In this document: positions 5,910 to 9,489 of the stretch, piece by piece
Layout of the letters: the number at the start of each line of letters is the position of its first letter
How positions within the stretch are numbered: the stretch's first letter is position 1
NCBI GenBank assembly: GCA_044866075.1
Contig: JBIOTQ010000057.1
Location: 1-9,489 of the forward strand
DNA: 9,489 bases
Direction of reading: 5' to 3'
DNA from: JBASRP01 sp044866075
GTDB lineage: Bacteria; Actinomycetota; AC-67
Notes under the pieces: generated by a model
Seen by the model: only the letters and a program-made list of their open reading frames with translations
Told to the model about the DNA's origin: nothing
Databases searched by the model: none
Position numbers and translations under genes: made by a program

Positions 5910-6648
5910 CGCGCCGCCGCGTCGAAGGGCGACGAGGTGCGGCGTGCCTGTCCTCCGTTCCCATCGACGCGATCACCGGTTCGATCTCGAAGCGGATCGA
6001 CCGGAAGACCTCGGGGACCGAGCCGCGCGCGTCGATGACCGCGAACTGGTGACGCGACGCCAGGTAGCGGAACTCGAACAGCAGTCGAGTCTGATACTCC
6101 ACGAACGTGTGGTAGACGTCCGGCCCGCGCAAGAAGTCCTGGCCGGATTCCCAGTAGTCGAATCCTGTGCTGGTGAGCACGCGCGGCAGCAGGTGTTCGA
6201 CGTCGACGTCCAGATAGATGACCTTGTCGGGGACGAGGGCGAACCCGTACAGGTTCTCCATCCATTCCAGCGGCACGCCGCGGACGGCCGCACGTGCGAT
6301 GAGCGAGAAGATGTAGCGGTCGGCCAGCGCGACCATGCCGGCCTTCAGCGCCGGCACGATCTGGCGTTCGAGGCGATCCCAGAAGTCCGTCGCGTAAAAC
6401 AAGTTGAGCGTGAACGGGTCGAGCGTGTGACCCTGTTTCGCGCGCTTGATGCCGGGCCCTGCCAGCTCCGATCGCGTCAGCCCGGTGTCGAGCACCGCGA
6501 CCCCACGGTCTTCGAGCCATTCCTTCAGGAGAGCGATCTGCGTGGAGCGCCCGACGCCGTCGGTCCCTTCGACCACGATCAAGCGGCCGGGCATGTCTTC
6601 GCTCGAGATCGTGGGCGGCGGCTCACCGAAGAATTGCACTGCGGTCAT
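5899..6648 (-). CDS. Thymidylate-kinase-like P-loop protein, second paralogue, Walker A Lys replaced by Arg
   Basis: The product is 249 aa. The fold family is clear from RLIVVEGTDGVGRSTQ (22-37) as P-loop, LADRYIFS (108-115) as the TMK DR(Y/F) motif and VIYLDVDVE (143-151) as a later core strand. Three things are unusual. The Walker A Lys is Arg34 (codon CGC). YATDF (85-89) stands where bacterial TMKs have FAADR, so the thymine-stacking Phe and phosphate-binding Arg appear replaced by Tyr85 and Phe89. The LID-region motif FDYWESGQDF (163-172) parallels FKYYEAGLDL in the upstream paralogue and is not a standard TMK LID. ATG 6648 overlaps the upstream stop as ATGA, with AAGGA (6658-6662) 9 nt ahead. 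The start lies about 20 residues before the first core strand. The basic tail (233-249) ends in an 11-bp convergent overlap with sixA. Databases may label it dTMP kinase; I doubt that activity. Confidence 0.87.
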   Translation of the reverse strand: MTAVQFFGEPPPTISSEDMPGRLIVVEGTDGVGRSTQIALLKEWLEDRGVAVLDTGLTRSELAGPGIKRAKQGHTLDPFTLNLFYATDFWDRLERQIVPALKAGMVALADRYIFSLIARAAVRGVPLEWMENLYGFALVPDKVIYLDVDVEHLLPRVLTSTGFDYWESGQDFLRGPDVYHTFVEYQTRLLFEFRYLASRHQFAVIDARGSVPEVFRSIRFEIEPVIASMGTEDRHAAPRRPSTRRRVTT

Positions 6649-7406
6649 GCCTGCACGTCCTTCCGACGCGCGGCCTCCTCGAGGTACCGGCCGCGAAGCC
6701 CCGCCTCGCGCAGGGCATCGTTCACGTTGCCGGCGTCCGCCCGCTTGATGCCCTCGAGGTAGGGCTTCACCAGATCGCGCATCTTCTGCTGCTGCACGAC
6801 GAGCGGCTCGGTCGCCTCCATTCGCACGAGCCCGAACTCGTCGATCATCTGCTCGTACTCTTTCTGGATGAGTCCCTGGTACATCCGGAACGATTCGAGC
6901 GTGTCGTCCGCGAGTCCGAGGTCGAGACCGGCCTCGTAGTACTTGAACGTCGGACGGGCCTCGGAGATGCGGTTGATCGCTTCGTCCAGTGGGACGTCGT
7001 AGTAGAACGCGACGGTCGGTCGCACTGCGAACGAATACAGCTTGTGCAGCCACGGCCGGCTGACGCCGCGCACGGCATCGCGCGCGAAGGCCGTGTACAC
7101 GTAGCGGTCGGCGAGCACGATCGCACCGGCCTGGAGCGCCGGCAGGATCTGCGCGCGGACGCGATTCGCGAAGTCGGCCGCGTGGATGAGGCTGAACGAC
7201 ATCGGCGAGAGCAGATGCCGCTTCTTCCCGCGCTTCGTCGTCCCCTTCACGATGGGGGACGAGTTCCACTCGCTGAAGAGCACCAGGTATCCCTGGGACA
7301 CGAGCCACTTGTGGAGGAGATCGAGCTGCGTGCTCTTCCCCGAGCCGTCGATGCCCTCGACGATGAACAGGCGCCCGGGCAGCTCCTCGGTCCGGAACGG
7401 CGTCAC
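6645..7406 (-). CDS. Thymidylate-kinase-like P-loop kinase, first paralogue
   Basis: The product is 253 aa, somewhat longer than the roughly 210 of ordinary TMKs. RLFIVEGIDGSGKSTQ (12-27) is an intact Walker A (Lys24), LADRYVYT (98-105) is the TMK DR(Y/F) motif and VAFYYDVP (132-139) is a later core strand. HAADF (75-79) replaces FAADR of true bacterial TMKs, changing both the base-stacking Phe and the phosphate-contacting Arg. The LID region has FKYYEAGLDL (154-163) followed by SFRMYQ (172-177). The extra C-terminal part (about 218-253) is helical and charged. GTG 7406 overlaps the ppx stop as GTGA, so it is probably translated with ppx; its own stop overlaps the next start as ATGA. The kinase fold is secure. 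The substrate is unlikely to be simply dTMP; another nucleotide, or polyphosphate-linked chemistry, is inference from context. Confidence 0.88.
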   Translation of the reverse strand: MTPFRTEELPGRLFIVEGIDGSGKSTQLDLLHKWLVSQGYLVLFSEWNSSPIVKGTTKRGKKRHLLSPMSFSLIHAADFANRVRAQILPALQAGAIVLADRYVYTAFARDAVRGVSRPWLHKLYSFAVRPTVAFYYDVPLDEAINRISEARPTFKYYEAGLDLGLADDTLESFRMYQGLIQKEYEQMIDEFGLVRMEATEPLVVQQQKMRDLVKPYLEGIKRADAGNVNDALREAGLRGRYLEEAARRKDVQA

Positions 7407-8896
7407 GGTTCGTCTTCCCGCGATTTGATCGCCAACGACCGCCCGAACACGGCGCGCGTGCGTGAGCCCAGCAGCTCGGACCAACGGCCCGGCCGCAGCG
7501 GACCGACCACCGAAACGGTCGACCGCGTGGTCTTGATGGACGCCGTCGTGCCTGCCGGGAGTCGCAAGTCGATCGCGTCCGCAACGGCGAGTGCAACGGC
7601 GGCGCGCCCGATCATCGAGGGATCGTAGGTGCTGAGGAGTGAGCGGAAGGGTTTCATACCGGCACCGTGCTTGTCCGCACGACGGAGGATAGCAGCGACG
7701 AGAGCGAGCTGCGGATGAGAGAAACCCGAGAGGTCGCCGGAGAGCATCGCGGACGCGGCGTGCTCGTGTCGGTTGTACGCGTCGATCGCCATACCGGCGT
7801 CGAGGATCGTCGCGGCATGGCGCAGCATCTCGAGCATCTCGGGCTGAGGCGTGGGAGAGATCTCCCTGAAGAGCTGCGTCGTGAGCTCGGCTCGTCTGTC
7901 GGCCCGCGTGGTGTCGGTCGAGAATCGTGCCGCGAGAGATGCGATCGAGGATGCGCGCACGGCTTCGGCACTCGGCATCTCGTCGGAGAGCGCTTCCATC
8001 GCCAGGCCTTCGCGCAATCCCTTGCCTGACACCGTCATCTCGTCCGCACCGAGCGCGTCCATCAACGTACGAACGATGAGCGCGCCGGCGACGATCGAAT
8101 CGGCGCGGTCCGGGTTCAACCCGGCGAGCGTCTCGCGCTTCTTGATCGGGCGGGTCTCGACGAGACCGACCAGCGTGTCGACGCGCGCGAGCGAAAGAAC
8201 GTAGCCGTGCAGTCGTGGGATCGGATAGCTGCGTTCGCGCCGGTCCATCTTCGCGAGATTCCGGATCGTTCCGCCGGTCCCGACGAGGCGGTCGGTGGTC
8301 GAGAGCGCCGGGATGGCGGACTCGACGGCACTCGTGACGTGATCGACCAGACGCCGCCGCTCGCCACGCGACGGAGGATCCTCGGTGAAGAAGCGATCGG
8401 CGAGGAGAAGAGCCCCGAGGGGCAACGTCCATGACTTGGTGAGCGTCCGGTCTCGGAATCGCGTTATCTCGACGCTGCCTCCTCCGACGTCGAGAAGTGT
8501 CCCCTTCTCCACCGGCAGGCTGTGCACCGCACCCAAGAACGAGAGAACCGCTTCGCGGGCTCCGTCGATGATCTCGATGTCGACCCCTGCATGGTTGCGG
8601 ATGCGATCGATAAAGGGCGCACCGTTCGTCGCGTCTCGGACGGCGGCCGTGGCGACCGCCAGAACCCGCGATGCCCCGCACCCGCGCGCCTGCGCGAGGA
8701 AGTCCTCGAGGGCGTCCAGCGTGCGCTCGGTGGCCGCCGCGGTGAGTGTGCCGCCCGCGGCGATGTCGCTCGCTAAACGCAGGGGGGCGCGCGATTCGGC
8801 CAGTGTCTCCACGCTGTTCCCGGTGGCCGATCGGACGACGATCATCCGGCCCGAGTTGGAGCCGATGTCGATGACGGCGATGGGTTGATCGGCCAC
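7403..8896 (-). CDS. ppx: Ppx/GppA exopolyphosphatase / guanosine pentaphosphatase family protein
   Basis: The product is 497 aa, close to full-length two-part Ppx/GppA enzymes. The ASKHA-fold N-terminal part shows AVIDIGSNSGRMIVV (7-21), the phosphate 1 loop; DGAREAVLSFLGA (111-123) with Glu115, matching the catalytic Glu of E. coli PPX; LLDVGGGSVEI (134-144), phosphate 2; and GTGGTIRNLAKM (206-217). From about 310 to the end is the helical HD-like domain, with RHEHAASAMLSGDLSGFSH (376-394) followed by an ILRRADKH block. The enzyme removes terminal phosphates from polyphosphate and/or converts pppGpp to ppGpp; sequence alone does not separate these. GTG 8896 is needed to include the first beta strand; upstream there is only a weak G-rich stretch. 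It is first in the ppx-tmk-tmk series, 112 nt after the kinase gene, with its own candidate promoter and a PHO-box-like repeat. Confidence 0.92.
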   Translation of the reverse strand: MADQPIAVIDIGSNSGRMIVVRSATGNSVETLAESRAPLRLASDIAAGGTLTAAATERTLDALEDFLAQARGCGASRVLAVATAAVRDATNGAPFIDRIRNHAGVDIEIIDGAREAVLSFLGAVHSLPVEKGTLLDVGGGSVEITRFRDRTLTKSWTLPLGALLLADRFFTEDPPSRGERRRLVDHVTSAVESAIPALSTTDRLVGTGGTIRNLAKMDRRERSYPIPRLHGYVLSLARVDTLVGLVETRPIKKRETLAGLNPDRADSIVAGALIVRTLMDALGADEMTVSGKGLREGLAMEALSDEMPSAEAVRASSIASLAARFSTDTTRADRRAELTTQLFREISPTPQPEMLEMLRHAATILDAGMAIDAYNRHEHAASAMLSGDLSGFSHPQLALVAAILRRADKHGAGMKPFRSLLSTYDPSMIGRAAVALAVADAIDLRLPAGTTASIKTTRSTVSVVGPLRPGRWSELLGSRTRAVFGRSLAIKSREDEP

Positions 8897-8927
8897 GCGC
8901 GAACCCCGCTCGCAAGAGTGGAGGGCG

Positions 8928-8958
8928 AGCCTAGCAACCTCTCCTGGCGGGTCGGCAA
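8928..8958 (-). promoter_or_regulatory. Candidate promoter of the ppx operon
   Basis: On the minus strand TTGCCG (8958-8953) and TAGGCT (8933-8928) form a -35/-10 pair with a long 19-nt spacer. Predicted transcription would start near 8921, leaving a leader of about 25 nt. The -10 hexamer is identical to the one upstream of CHAD. The spacer length suggests a weak, activator-dependent promoter, and the tandem repeat at 8973-8994 sits just upstream of the -35. Confidence 0.4.
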
Positions 8959-8972
8959 GTCCTTCCGAGCGC

Positions 8973-8994
8973 GCTGGGTGAACGGAAGGTGAAT
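8973..8994 (-). promoter_or_regulatory. PHO-box-like tandem 11-nt repeat upstream of ppx
   Basis: The minus strand reads ATTCACCTTCC (8994-8984) immediately followed by GTTCACCCAGC (8983-8973), so TTCACC repeats with an exact 11-nt period. Streptomyces PhoP binds direct repeats of 11 nt with a GTTCACC core, and OmpR/PhoB-type regulators generally use such one-turn spacing. It lies between the end of a PhoR-like kinase gene and ppx, 14 nt upstream of the candidate -35. I read it as a binding site for the phosphate response regulator. Confidence 0.6.
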
Positions 8995-9008
8995 ATCGGG
9001 ATCGCGGG

Positions 9009-9489
9009 TCAGATGCCGGTTGGGAGCGTCACGACGAACGTCGTGCCGCGACCCAGCTCGCTCTGGGCTTCGATCCGACCGCCGTGCTGTTCGGCGACGT
9101 GCTTGACGATGGCCAGGCCGAGACCGGTGCCACCGGTGTCGCGGGATCTTGCGCGGTCGACGCGATAGAAGCGTTCGAAGATCCGGGGCAGGTCACGCGC
9201 GGGGATGCCTATACCGCTGTCGCTGACGGAGATCCGGGCGTCTGCGTTCCGCGGGGACACCTCGACACGGATGCGTCCGCCGGGGCGTGTGTAGCGGACG
9301 GCATTGTCGAGAAGGTTGCTAACCAGGAGGGCCAAGTCCTCTCCCGATCCGTTCACGGTTACAGGGGTCGCCTCCACCTCGAGCGACAGAGCGGCCTCGC
9401 GGATCCGTTCGTTCATGCGGTCGAGCTCTTCCCGAGCCAAGGCGTCGAGGCGAACAGGTTCGAACGACGCACGCTCGCTTTCGAGCCGC
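9009..9489 (-). CDS. Sensor histidine kinase, PhoR/SenX3-like (C-terminal part)
   Basis: The frame is open to the window edge, giving the last 159 residues of a longer kinase; the sensor, HAMP/PAS and phospho-acceptor His regions lie outside. The visible ATPase domain has the N box NLLDNAVRYT, G1 box DSGIGIP, F box IFERFYRVDRARSRDTGG and G2 box GTGLGLAIVKHV, ending in TTFVVTLPTGI. The FYRVDRARSR segment is characteristic of PhoR/SenX3-type phosphate sensors, and adjacency to ppx and to a PHO-box-like repeat supports that. It would phosphorylate an OmpR/PhoB-type regulator, not seen in this window. No internal start should be used: the first 17 visible codons upstream of a TTG at 9440 are clearly part of the kinase. 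Confidence 0.9.
   Translation of the reverse strand, partial: RLESERASFEPVRLDALAREELDRMNERIREAALSLEVEATPVTVNGSGEDLALLVSNLLDNAVRYTRPGGRIRVEVSPRNADARISVSDSGIGIPARDLPRIFERFYRVDRARSRDTGGTGLGLAIVKHVAEQHGGRIEAQSELGRGTTFVVTLPTGI

Noticed and set aside
5899..7406. PPK2 polyphosphate kinases instead of TMK-like proteins
   Set aside because: PPK2 enzymes have a GKGG-type P-loop and a DRSWYNR motif. Here the motifs are G(K/R)ST and ADRY, which are TMK-type.
5899..7596. A 565-codon frame for the second TMK-like protein
   Set aside because: The N-terminal 316 codons lie under the first TMK-like gene in a different frame and have shadow composition. ATG 6648 with AAGGA and the ATGA overlap is the natural start.
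6645..8915. A 756-codon open frame covering ppx and the first TMK-like gene, read as a fusion
   Set aside because: Its first 500 or so codons are Arg/His-rich and run in another frame under the well-motivated ppx gene. Only the last 253 codons, from GTG 7406, show family motifs and an RBS/overlap context.
5220..9360. Other GTTCAC hexamers, e.g. inside CHAD (near 5225), the first TMK-like gene (near 6720) and the kinase (near 9352)
   Set aside because: They are single hexamers inside coding sequence, without a second repeat at 11-nt spacing or a dyad partner; chance occurrence is sufficient.

Overview
This is high-GC DNA with dense same-strand coding, frequent GTG starts, stop/start overlaps of the GTGA and ATGA type, an LPXTG sortase-anchored surface protein and a PhoR/SenX3-type histidine kinase. 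Together these point to an actinobacterium (Actinomycetota), probably chromosomal and possibly from a poorly cultured lineage; the taxonomy is inference. I see no mobile elements, tRNAs, rRNAs or CRISPR.

Left part (1-4130). The last 34 codons of an unidentified + strand gene (1-105) meet tail-to-tail a leftward envelope gene set, read from high to low coordinates: a secreted CAP/SCP-domain protein (4130-3432), a polytopic DUF4173-type membrane protein (3421-1910, 10 nt later) and a secreted right-handed beta-helix protein with a C-terminal LPATG sorting signal (1836-109). The last gene's ribosome binding site lies partly inside a hairpin.

Centre (4131-4426). A 296-bp divergent intergenic region is rich in inverted repeats: a 15-bp bulged stem, a competing alternative stem, and a perfect 8-bp GTTCACTC/GAGTGAAC dyad upstream of the CHAD gene.

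Right part (4427-9489). This looks like a phosphate/polyphosphate module. A CHAD-domain protein and a SixA-type phosphatase run rightward. Converging on them with an 11-bp overlap is a leftward series: PhoR-like kinase (partial), then Ppx/GppA phosphatase, then two consecutive thymidylate-kinase-like P-loop proteins coupled by GTGA and ATGA overlaps. A tandem 11-nt TTCACC repeat resembling a Streptomyces PHO box sits upstream of ppx. Both the ppx and CHAD promoter regions have a TAGGCT -10 candidate at similar distance from their GTTCAC-type element, suggesting co-regulation by the kinase's partner regulator.

The most interesting content is the TMK-like pair. Both paralogues appear to have lost the Phe and Arg that bind dTMP in true thymidylate kinases, they share an unusual F-x-Y-[YW]-E-[AS]-G-x-D motif, and one has Arg in place of the Walker A Lys. 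Their coupling to ppx and proximity to CHAD suggest an uncharacterised nucleotide/polyphosphate enzyme pair.
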